From: Pseudomonadota bacterium
GTDB taxonomy: Bacteria > Pseudomonadota > Alphaproteobacteria > Reyranellales > Reyranellaceae
Reading direction: 5' to 3'
DNA length: 6,678 bases
NCBI GenBank assembly: GCA_023436825.1
Contig: JAEZHS010000615.1
Span: 1-6,678, forward strand
The notes beneath the pieces are model-generated. The model worked only from the letters and a program-made list of their open reading frames with translations, was not told where the DNA came from and searched no databases. Each line of letters opens with the position of its first letter. The first letter of the stretch is position 1. Positions 1 to 6,331 of this stretch are shown piece by piece. The translations under genes were made by a program, and so were the position numbers.

Positions 1-694
1 CGCCAAGCCCTTCGGCCACCATCGCGACGATGGCATCGATGGGCGCCACTTCGTAGGCTGGGCGCTTTTCGGGGCAGATCTTGCGCACATACTGCGCGGC
101 GATCCGGCCACCGGTAAGCGACGAGTCGTACTTCACCCAGTGATAGCGCCGCAACAGCTGCTGCGCCGTGCTGCCTTCCGCCTCAGGCGAAGCGATCAGC
201 ACGAAGGGTTCGCGCGCCAAGTCACGCCAGCTCAGGCGCACGGAGCCGCCGTTCAGCGGCCGCACAACCACAGCCGCGTCGATGCGGCCCGCGTTCAGCT
301 CGGTCTGGAGCTGTGCGCTGACGGCTAGACGCAGTTGCACCGTCAGGCCGGGATGGCGTTGGCGCAGCAGCCGCAGCGCGCGCGGCAGCACGGAGCTCTG
401 CACGCTCATGAAGGCTCCGAGCCTCAGGACACCTGACACAGCCAGACTGCTGCGGGCACGAAAGCTTTCGATAATCGCCAGCGCGTTGCCCGAGGCGGCG
501 GCCAGGTCGCGGGCGAACGACGTCGGCACGGCGCTGCGCCCCGAGCGATCGAACAAAGGGCGACCGAAGTACGCTTCCAGCTGCTTCATCTGCAGGCTCA
601 CGGCGCTGGGCGTAAGCCCCACCTCCGCCGCGGCAGCCGTGAAGCTACCGGTCGCCAGAACCGAACCGAGCGTGTCGAGGGCTGCCAGTTTCAT
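1..694 (-). CDS. LysR-type transcriptional regulator, partial (C-terminus beyond left edge)
   Basis: This gene is read on the minus strand from ATG at 692-694 and stays open to position 1, giving 231 residues without a stop. LysR proteins are usually about 295-305 residues, so roughly 65 are missing. Residues 1-60 form a typical winged helix-turn-helix: GSFTAAAAEVGLTPSAVS (16-33) holds the two HTH helices, followed by LQMKQLE (34-40) and the wing motif RPLFDRSGR (45-53). A linker helix leads into a periplasmic-binding-like effector domain from about residue 88 (GVLRLGAF), with ELNAGRIDAAVVV typical of its first lobe. The ATG is preceded by GAGG eight bases upstream and by an in-frame TAA, so the start is well supported. 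It is divergent from the Bug/CoA-transferase operon, the classic LysR arrangement, so it probably controls that operon and itself. The family assignment is firm; the inducer is unknown. Confidence 0.93.
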   Translation of the reverse strand, partial: MKLAALDTLGSVLATGSFTAAAAEVGLTPSAVSLQMKQLEAYFGRPLFDRSGRSAVPTSFARDLAAASGNALAIIESFRARSSLAVSGVLRLGAFMSVQSSVLPRALRLLRQRHPGLTVQLRLAVSAQLQTELNAGRIDAAVVVRPLNGGSVRLSWRDLAREPFVLIASPEAEGSTAQQLLRRYHWVKYDSSLTGGRIAAQYVRKICPEKRPAYEVAPIDAIVAMVAEGLG

Positions 695-708
695 TGAGGA
701 AACCTCAA
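694..708. promoter_or_regulatory. Perfect 6+3+6 inverted repeat overlapping the lysR ribosome binding site
   Basis: TTGAGGAAACCTCAA is a perfect dyad (6-bp arms, 3-bp centre). Its inner 13 bp (695-707) fit the T-N11-A form of LysR boxes. On the minus strand the right arm carries the GAGG Shine-Dalgarno element of lysR and the other arm touches its ATG. Bound protein, or a small hairpin in the transcript, could therefore limit lysR expression. The symmetry is seen directly; the autoregulatory role is inference. Confidence 0.45.
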
Positions 709-739
709 AGGTCACTTAACAAAGATTCGCTTTTCTGAT

Positions 740-758
740 GGTAGCAGCCGCAGCTACC
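740..758. promoter_or_regulatory. Inverted repeat in the divergent intergenic region, candidate LysR operator
   Basis: GGTAGC (740-745) and GCTACC (753-758) are exact reverse complements separated by 7 bp. The dyad lies about midway between the two divergent start codons, where a LysR activator would usually bind to drive the catabolic operon. It does not fit T-N11-A exactly (the inner T and A are 13 apart), so it is only a candidate operator. Confidence 0.4.
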
Positions 759-771
759 GTGGGCTGCCCAC
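759..771. promoter_or_regulatory. Second inverted repeat abutting the first, candidate operator
   Basis: GTGGGCTGCCCAC is a perfect 6+1+6 dyad that begins at the base after the 740-758 dyad. Two dyads placed end to end resemble the recognition-site plus activation-site layout of LysR-controlled promoters. However, the two sequences are not alike, so one protein need not bind both. It could also be a hairpin in the leader transcript. Confidence 0.35.
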
Positions 772-826
772 TCACGCGAAGTGTTTTCTCCCCGCATGGC
801 GGCAGCGGCCGCATGGAAGGACCCGC

Positions 827-1804
827 ATGTTCACCCGCGTTCCCCGCCGCCCTCTTGTGGCCGTCGCGGCGCTCTGCCTCGGCCTTATCGGGGCCGCAGG
901 TGCACAGGCCGAAGCTGATTGGCCCAACAAACCGGTGCGCCTCGTCGTGCCCTTTGCCCCTGGCGGCAGCAACGACGTGATCGCGCGTCGGCTGGCGCAG
1001 AGCCTCATTACGGCACTGGGCCAGTCCTTCATCGTGGACAATCGCGCCGGCGCTGGCAGCGTCATAGGCTCCCAGTCCGTCGGCAACTCACCCGCCGACG
1101 GTTACACGCTGCTGTTCGTTTCCGGTTCGCTGGCCACCACAGCCGCCGTTCAGAAGGTGCCCTACGACCCGGTGACGGCCTTCGAGGCTGTGACGCGCGT
1201 CGCCTCGGCGCCTTTCGTCATCGTGACCCGCGAAGGCTTCCCGGCGAAGAACGTGCAGGAGTTGGTGGCCTATGCAAAGCAGAACCCGGGCAAAATCAAC
1301 TACGGAAGTGCCGGCCTGGGCGACAGCACACAGCTCGCCACGGAGCTGTTCAACAACACGACCGGCATCATGATGACCGGCATCAACTACAAGGGCATCG
1401 CGCCTGCGCAGATGGACATGCTCGCCGGCCGCTTCGACCTCGTGATCACCACGATTGCCTCCGTGCGCGGCTCCATCGCGGAGAAGCTGCCCATGCTGGC
1501 CTTTACTGGCGCCCAGCGCGATGCCGACTATCCGACGGTACCCACTGTCGCGGAGGCCGGCATCGACTACGTGGTCGACGTCTGGTGGGGCCTGTTCGGG
1601 CCGGCCGGCCTGCCGCCGGCCATCCGCGACCGCTTGAACCGCGAGGTGGCGAAGATCCTCGCGGAGAAGGACTTCGCCGACTTCCTCAAAAGCTCCGGCG
1701 CGATCCCGTCACCTTCCACGCCGCAGGAGCTGCGCGACGATGTGGCGAAGGATGTGGCGCGCTGGACCGACACGGCGCAGCGCTCGGGCATCTCGCAGAA
1801 GTGA
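827..1804 (+). CDS. Bug/TctC-family tripartite tricarboxylate periplasmic binding protein
   Basis: This is a 325-residue protein, the usual size for the family. The N-terminus is a Sec signal peptide: basic residues at 4-8, a hydrophobic stretch 10-25, and likely cleavage after AQA at residue 28. The mature part opens with WPNKPVRLVVPFAPGG (32-47) followed by SNDVIARRLAQSL, the Bug ligand-loop signature. NRAGAGSVIG, PADGYTLLF and WWGLFGPAGLPP are further family blocks. It should bind a carboxylate in the periplasm. No TctA or TctB membrane genes are in view, so it is an orphan Bug protein, as is common in Burkholderiales, where such proteins may serve distant transporters or signalling. GGAAGGA at 815-821, five bases before the ATG, supports the start. 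It is first in the plus-strand operon, and the next gene begins within about 20 bp of its stop. The ligand cannot be inferred from sequence alone. Confidence 0.95.
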   Translation: MFTRVPRRPLVAVAALCLGLIGAAGAQAEADWPNKPVRLVVPFAPGGSNDVIARRLAQSLITALGQSFIVDNRAGAGSVIGSQSVGNSPADGYTLLFVSGSLATTAAVQKVPYDPVTAFEAVTRVASAPFVIVTREGFPAKNVQELVAYAKQNPGKINYGSAGLGDSTQLATELFNNTTGIMMTGINYKGIAPAQMDMLAGRFDLVITTIASVRGSIAEKLPMLAFTGAQRDADYPTVPTVAEAGIDYVVDVWWGLFGPAGLPPAIRDRLNREVAKILAEKDFADFLKSSGAIPSPSTPQELRDDVAKDVARWTDTAQRSGISQK

Positions 1805-1821
1805 TCGGCGCCGCTCCCACC

Positions 1822-3015
1822 ATGAACACTCTCCCCAAAACGACCGCCGCAGAACCGCTGGCCGGCGTGCGCATTCTCGATCTGAGCGGCTACATCGCGG
1901 GGCCCTACGGCTGCACGCTGCTGGCCGACCAAGGCGCCGAGGTGGTGAAGATCGAGCCGCCCGAGGGCGACAACCTGCGCAAGTACCCCTCCACCCTGAC
2001 CGCGGAGGGCCGCGCCTTCATCGGTGTGAACCGCGGCAAGCTAGGCATCTCGCTGGACCTCAAGAAGCCGCGGGGGCGCGAGGTGCTGTTGCGCCTTGTG
2101 CGTTCGGCGGACGTGCTGGTGCACAACTTCCGGCCCGCTGTGCCGGCGCGTCTGGGCATCGACTACCTGGCATTGCGGGCCGTCAACCCTCGCCTCATCT
2201 ACTGCACGCTCAATGGCTACGGCAACAGCGGTCCGCTGAAGGACAAGGCCGGCTACGATCAGGTGCTGCAGACGATGACGGGCATCTGCGCCCTGCAGGG
2301 CTCGGCGCAGGAACCGGAGATCGTCTACGGCTCTGTGGTGGACTACTACGCCGCCGCGCTGCTCGCGGGCGGCGTATCGTCTGCGCTGTTCCGGCGCGAG
2401 CGCACCGGCGAAGGCCAGGCCGTCAACATTTCGCTGCTGCGCAGTGCGCTGGCGATGCAGTCCGCGCGCCTCGTGTGGGCCGAGGGCGAAGACCGTGACG
2501 TGTACCGCGACATGCGATCCGGCGGAATCACCGGCCTGCATCCCACGCGCGCCGGCTATCTCTACATCTCCGCCAACACGCCGCATTTCTGGCAGGCCCT
2601 GTGCGAGCTGGTCGGCCTTTCTCAACTGGCGAACGACAACCGCTACGACACCGTGCGCAAGCGCGCCCAACGCGCCGACGAGATCGTGCCCCTCCTCCGT
2701 CAGGCCTTGCAGCAGCGCACCGCGCTGGAATGGGAGGCCCTGTTCGGCGAGCGCGTGCCCTGCGCCGCGGCGCGCGAGGTGGAGGACATGTTCGACCATC
2801 CGCAGGTCCTGGCCGAGAACATGGTGCAGCGCTTCGAGCATCCGCTGGTGGGCAGCTACCTCGGCTTCGCGCGGGCGGTGACGTTCGACGCCGACGCAGC
2901 CGGGCCGGCGCGGGCCGCGCCGGCCTTCAGCCAGCACTCGGAGGACGTGCTGCAAGACGCGGGTTACACGCCCGAGCAGGTCGCGCAGCTGCGCCGCGAA
3001 GGAGTGCTGGCATGA
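1822..3015 (+). CDS. CaiB/BaiF family III CoA-transferase
   Basis: This 397-residue protein belongs to the family III (CaiB/BaiF, formyl-CoA transferase-like) CoA-transferases, which move CoA between an acyl-CoA donor and a carboxylic acid through an aspartyl anhydride. GVRILDLSGYIAGPYGCTLL (15-34) and GAEVVKIEPP form the start of the fold. FIGVNRGKLGISLDLKKPRG and ADVLVHNFRP follow as typical blocks. The catalytic aspartate is D146 in KAGYDQVLQTMTG, just after LNGYGNSGP. The C-terminal part (WEALFGERVPCA, FDHPQVLAENMVQRFEHP) is also typical. The ATG at 1822 gives the expected N-terminus but lacks a clear Shine-Dalgarno. An in-frame GTG at 1801 overlaps the upstream stop as GTGA and would add seven residues. 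With a CitE-like lyase in the same operon, it probably activates a hydroxylated or unsaturated dicarboxylate, for example of the malate, citramalate or itaconate type. The substrate is inference. Confidence 0.95.
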   Translation: MNTLPKTTAAEPLAGVRILDLSGYIAGPYGCTLLADQGAEVVKIEPPEGDNLRKYPSTLTAEGRAFIGVNRGKLGISLDLKKPRGREVLLRLVRSADVLVHNFRPAVPARLGIDYLALRAVNPRLIYCTLNGYGNSGPLKDKAGYDQVLQTMTGICALQGSAQEPEIVYGSVVDYYAAALLAGGVSSALFRRERTGEGQAVNISLLRSALAMQSARLVWAEGEDRDVYRDMRSGGITGLHPTRAGYLYISANTPHFWQALCELVGLSQLANDNRYDTVRKRAQRADEIVPLLRQALQQRTALEWEALFGERVPCAAAREVEDMFDHPQVLAENMVQRFEHPLVGSYLGFARAVTFDADAAGPARAAPAFSQHSEDVLQDAGYTPEQVAQLRREGVLA

Positions 3016-3260
3016 GCGACGCTTCAGACGACGACGCGCGCGAGATCGCAGCCGTCCAGCAGGCGATCGGCGCTACGGCGCCGCGCCTGCACGGAATCGC
3101 CAGCCGCAGCCAGGGCGACAAGATCGCGGTCGAAGTGCTGCGCCTGAACGACACCGTACGGGCAGGCGCAGCGGGCCGCATCGACTTCAGTGCGCAGCCG
3201 ACAGACTTCCCTGCACTGTTGCTCGCACGTGCCGACATTTTCGACGAGGAGGCCGAGTGA
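3012..3260 (+). CDS. Small acidic protein, possible AtzG/GatC-like partner of the amidase
   Basis: This 82-residue protein has no signal peptide, cysteine or membrane segment. Its start ATG overlaps the CoA-transferase stop (ATGA) and is preceded by a strong AAGGAG at 2999-3004, seven bases upstream. Its own stop overlaps the amidase start (GTGA). The sequence begins with an acidic run (SDASDDDAREI) and continues as likely helices. VLRLNDTVRAGAAG leads to DFSAQPTDFPALLLARAD and an acidic tail. I do not recognise it with certainty. Size, layout and placement directly before an amidase-signature gene recall AtzG (DUF4089), which pairs with the amidase AtzE in cyanuric acid breakdown, and GatC, which pairs with GatA. 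By that analogy it would wrap and stabilise the amidase. That it is a translated gene is well supported by the signals; the role is inference from context. Confidence 0.75.
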   Translation: MSDASDDDAREIAAVQQAIGATAPRLHGIASRSQGDKIAVEVLRLNDTVRAGAAGRIDFSAQPTDFPALLLARADIFDEEAE

Positions 3261-4595
3261 ACGTGCCGGCGGAAGCCCTGCGCTGGCCGATCGCGCGCGT
3301 CGCAGCCGCGCTACGTGCAGGCGAATTCACCAGCGAGGCGCTCACCGCAACAGCCCTGGAGCGCGCACGCGCGCAGCAGCCGCGGCTGAACGCCTTCCTC
3401 GAGATCCGCGCTGACGAGGCGCTGCAGCAAGCGCGCGAGCGCGACCGCGAGGCGGCGCGTGGCGCCTGGTGCGGGCAACTGCACGGCGTTCCTCTGGCGC
3501 ACAAGGATTGCTTCGATCGCGAAGGTCGAGCCATGACGGTTGGCTCTCGCGTGATCGACGGTCGGCCGGCCCGTCGCACGGCCACCGTTCTGCGCCGGCT
3601 GGAGGAAGCAGGGGCCGTGGACCTCGGCCCACTCCACCTCAACGAGATGGCGGCCGGCCCCACAGGCCAGAATCCGCACTGGGGCGATTGCCGCAACAGC
3701 GTGGACCCGCAGCGCATCTCGGGCGGCTCTTCCAGCGGCTCCGGGACGGCGGTCGGCGCCGGCCTCGTGTTCGGTTCCCTAGGCTCGGACACCGGTGGTT
3801 CTATCCGGCTGCCGGGCTCCATGAACGGGCTATTCGCATTGAAGCCCACCTACGGGCTCGTGTCCCGCACCGGCTGCTTCCCGCGTGCCTTCTCGCTTGA
3901 TTGCGTGGGCCCGCTGGCCCGCTCGGCGGAGGACTGCGCGCTGCTGCTGGAGGCCGTGGCCGGCCCTGACGCCGCGGATCCGAGCAGCACCGCGGCCGCC
4001 GTGCCCGACTGCACCCGGGCGCTGGCCGGCGAGGCGCGCGGCAGTCGCCTGGGCGTGCTCGCGTTCGCGACGGACATCGATCCGCAAGTGGCGCAGGCCT
4101 TCGGCGCACTCCTCGCCGCCGCTTCGGCACGCTACGGGGCGCTGCCGGAGGTGGCTTTCGAGGGCCTGGGCGCCTGCTACGCCATGGCCGACATCATATC
4201 CAAGGTAGAGGCTGCCACGCTGCACGGCGAATGGATGCGCCAGCGGCCCGAGCGTTACTCGCAGGCCGTGTACGCTCGCACCGAGCCGGGGTTGCACGTG
4301 CCGGCGGTGCGCTACCTGGAATCACTGAATGCGCGCGCGGTATTCCTGCGCGAATTCCTGGACGGCCCGATGGCGGACGCCGACGTGCTGTTGTGTCCCA
4401 CCGTGCCGGTGCCCGTGCCCACGTGCGAGGAAGCCGACATGGAGGCGCAAGGCCGCGTGTTCGGCGTGGTGGCGCAGCTCACGGGGCACGCAGTTGGTCG
4501 GCCGGCCCTTCGGCGAGGCGCGGCTGCTCGCCGTGGCGCACGCGCTAGCCGCCGACATCGGCTGGCGTTCAATCGTGCGGGGCGATGCGGCATGA
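3257..4595 (+). pseudogene. Amidase-signature hydrolase (AtzE/GatA-like), internally deleted and frameshifted
   Basis: Amidase-signature enzymes hydrolyse carboxamides using a Lys-cisSer-Ser triad. All three residues are visible: K83 in GVPLAHKDCFD, S158 in GGSSSGS (156-162), and S182 in GSDTGGSIRLPG. The K-S-S spacing and the 24-residue S-S interval match the family. The GTG start at 3257 overlaps the upstream stop, with GAGGAGG at 3246-3252; GTG 3263 is an alternative. After CPTVPVPVP and VVAQLTG (to about 4486) the frame becomes arginine-rich nonsense. The correct C-terminus, GTQLVGRPFGEARLLAVAHA and onward, sits in another frame from 4485 to the TGA at 4593-4595. Between the two parts the conserved segment around the family's pfN-tG-Pa-s-PcG motif is absent. 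A loss of roughly 70-80 bp (two modulo three) would explain both. The restored length of about 470 residues suits AtzE-like amidases. As written it is probably inactive, unless the deletion is an assembly error. Confidence 0.9.
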
Positions 4596-5284
4596 TGCCA
4601 TGGCAGTCTTACCTCAGTGATGCTGACCGCGCGGTGCTCGCGCGCGGCAAGTTCGGCGCCCGCATGGGCTTCGGCGCGCGGCCTGCCGTCGTGGTGATCG
4701 ACGCGCAGCGCTACATGGTCGGCGAACGCGGCCACGATGCCGAGTGGCCCTCAAGCTGCGGCGAGACCGGCCGGGCGGCGCTTGCGCACATCGCCGCCAT
4801 CGTCGCCGCGGCGCAAGCTAGCCGCGTGCCTTGCTACTTCACCCGCTTCGAGGTGGAGCGCGACGGCTCCGATATCGGGGTGTATGGGCGAAAGCGTGCG
4901 CTGCTCGACAGCGAGCACTGGTGCCTGGCCGGGACGCGCGGCGCCGAGCTGGTGCCGCAGCTGCAGCCCGCGGCAGGCGACGTGGTGTTCGTGAAGAAGA
5001 AGCCCAGCGGCTTCCACGGGACGCCGCTGCTCGGCTATCTCGTGAACCGGCAAGTCGATACGGTGATCGTCACCGGCGGTGCTACCAGCAACTGCGTACG
5101 CGCCACGGTGTTCGACGCCTCGTCGTACAACTTCCGTACCATCGTGCCGCAGGAGGCGGTGTTTGACCGCATCCCAATCTCGCACGCGATCTCGCTGTTC
5201 GACATGGACCGGCAGTTTGCCGATGTCGTCACGGCTGTCGACACGGTCACCTACCTGCAAGGCGTAGGCGCGGGGGGCTGCCGG
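4592..5284 (+). CDS. Isochorismatase-like cysteine hydrolase (N-carbamoylsarcosine amidohydrolase type)
   Basis: The domain is about 231 residues, the normal size for this family of amide hydrolases. The triad is clear: D37 in PAVVVIDAQ, K135 in FVKKKPSGFHGTPL, and C168 in GGATSNCVRATVFDA. The stretch GGATSNCV also carries the family's expected peptide-bond region before the nucleophile. Members of this clade act on N-carbamoylsarcosine, maleamate, biuret or nicotinamide-like substrates, releasing ammonia or carbamate. The ATG at 4592 overlaps the genuine amidase stop as ATGA, and a second ATG follows at 4595. This coupling supports the amidase ending there originally. After TYLQGV the domain should end, but no stop appears before the lyase start at 5285; the end given here is a domain boundary. 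With one more G in the run 5272-5277 the protein would stop at TAG 5290-5292. Placement beside an amidase suggests consecutive removal of nitrogen from one substrate (inference). Confidence 0.9.
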
Positions 5285-6151
5285 ATGCGTAGCAAGCTGT
5301 TCGTTCCGGCCTCACGGCCGGAGCTGTTCTTCAAGGCGCTGCGTGGTCCGGCCGATGCCGTCTCCTTCGACCTAGAGGACGCGGTCGAGGAGGGCGCCAA
5401 GCCCGCGGCTCGCGGCCATCTGGCGGCGCTGTTCGCTGGCGGCCGCGCTGCCATGGGCGACAAGCGGATTGTCGTGCGCGCCAACGCGGTGGAAACGGCG
5501 CACTTCGCGGCCGACCTGGAAATCGTTGCGTGCGAGGCGGTGGACATACTGAACTTACCAATGGTGGAAAGTGCCGCCACGGTGCGCGACGCTGTCTCGG
5601 CGTTGGAGCGCATCGAACGGCGGCACGGGCTTGCGGCCCGCATCGGCATCCTAGTCAACATCGAGTCGGCGCGCGGGCTGCGGCTGGCGACGGAGATCGC
5701 GGCGGCGCACCCGCGGGTAATGGGCCTGCAGATCGGCTACGGCGACCTGTTCTCGCCACTGGGCATTGCGATGGCTGAGCCGTCAGCGACTCAGGCGGTG
5801 CGCTTCGCGGTGCGGCTAGCCGCCGGTGAAGCGGGTATTGATGCTTGGGACGGCGCCTACGTAGATATCAAGAATCCGGAGGGCTTCGTCAGCGATGCCC
5901 GGGCAGCGCAGCGCCTCGGCTTTGCCGGCAAGAGCTGCATCCACCCCAGCCAAGTGGCCCAGGCCAACGACGTGTTCCGTCCCAGCCAGGCGGAGATCGC
6001 GCATGCGTTGCGCGTTGTGGAAGCCGCGCGCGATGCGCAGGCGCTCGGGGTCGGCGCGTTCGTCGTCGATGGCCGTTTGGTCGACGGCCCGTTCATTACG
6101 CGGGCCGAATACGTGGTGGAGCTGGCGCGGAGGCTAGAGCGTCGAGCGTGA
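5285..6151 (+). CDS. HpcH/HpaI aldolase / citrate lyase beta-like (CitE-like) CoA-ester lyase
   Basis: This 288-residue protein has the CitE-like TIM-barrel signatures in order: RSKLFVPASRPELFFKAL (2-19), SFDLEDAVEEGAKPAAR, and NLPMVESAATV. The metal-binding acids are E127 in VNIESARGL and D154 in IGYGDLFSPLGI. The C-terminal GKSCIHPSQVAQAND is the block typical of citrate lyase beta, malyl-CoA, citramalyl-CoA and CLYBL-type enzymes. These cleave, or hydrolyse, 3-hydroxy-acyl-CoA esters to acetyl-CoA or pyruvate plus an oxo product. ATG 5285 gives the expected N-terminus; a G-rich run (5272-5277) is the only Shine-Dalgarno-like element. The usual lysine of the PKVES block is methionine here (M93). 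As last gene of the operon after a CoA-transferase, it most likely splits the CoA ester made by that enzyme. Lyase versus thioesterase activity cannot be decided from sequence. It may be fused to the upstream hydrolase. Confidence 0.93.
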   Translation: MRSKLFVPASRPELFFKALRGPADAVSFDLEDAVEEGAKPAARGHLAALFAGGRAAMGDKRIVVRANAVETAHFAADLEIVACEAVDILNLPMVESAATVRDAVSALERIERRHGLAARIGILVNIESARGLRLATEIAAAHPRVMGLQIGYGDLFSPLGIAMAEPSATQAVRFAVRLAAGEAGIDAWDGAYVDIKNPEGFVSDARAAQRLGFAGKSCIHPSQVAQANDVFRPSQAEIAHALRVVEAARDAQALGVGAFVVDGRLVDGPFITRAEYVVELARRLERRA

Positions 6152-6331
6152 AATAAGAATCGCGGGAGGGATTGAACTAAACCGCTGGCGCGGTAGTGCT
6201 ATCGCTCTGGCATCATAGATTGCGGTGGCTGGCGGACGCCCCTTGGTGCTCCGGTCAGTCATGTGCGACCCCAGCGTGCCCGCTCGGGTGACGACCTCGG
6301 TCAAATCCATGGCGCGATTGCATCACTCCCG
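6152..6331. other. Intergenic stretch after the operon
   Basis: No convincing gene lies here. A short dyad, ACCGC (6181-6185) with GCGGT (6190-6194), falls 30 bp after the lyase stop, but there is no T-tract, so it is a poor intrinsic terminator. In-frame stop TAG at 6194-6196 bounds the open frame of the next gene upstream. Base composition begins to fall here relative to the operon. Confidence 0.4.

Larger units (their letters stand above)
3257..6151 (+). other. Continuous 964-codon open frame spanning amidase, cysteine hydrolase and lyase
   Basis: No stop codon occurs in this frame from GTG 3257 to TGA 6149-6151, so automatic gene calling would report one 964-residue protein. I regard this as an artefact or secondary product. 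The amidase part enters the frame of the next gene only because of its internal frame change near 4481-4490. The residues between about 4487 and 4591 are out-of-frame sequence rich in Arg and Ala. The second junction (5260-5284) has no such filler and could be a genuine two-domain fusion of cysteine hydrolase and lyase. Confidence 0.6.

Noticed and set aside
168..719. A 183-codon plus-strand open frame over the regulator.
   Set aside because: It is the antisense shadow of the LysR gene, whose HTH and effector-domain motifs are clear on the minus strand.
694..744. Sigma-70 promoter for the operon from TTAACA (716-721) with a -10 about 17 bp later.
   Set aside because: The corresponding -10 hexamer matches the consensus poorly, and no other pairing in the region was better, so no promoter is called.
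919..1821. A long upstream extension of the CoA-transferase frame through the Bug gene.
   Set aside because: The translated extension is Arg- and His-rich nonsense antiparallel to known family starts; the Bug gene occupies this DNA in another frame.
2041..2955. A 304-codon open frame on the minus strand inside the CoA-transferase gene.
   Set aside because: It is a composition-driven shadow in GC-rich DNA; the plus strand holds a well-conserved enzyme with its catalytic residue.
6181..6194. Hairpin ACCGC-TGGC-GCGGT as a rho-independent terminator for the operon.
   Set aside because: The stem is only 5 bp and no T-tract follows; too weak to call a terminator.
6160..6215. Possible tRNA remnant on the minus strand (a T-loop-like GTTCAATCC at about 6167-6175).
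   Set aside because: The flanking bases do not form a T stem beyond one pair and no anticodon arm or acceptor stem can be drawn, so it is probably chance.
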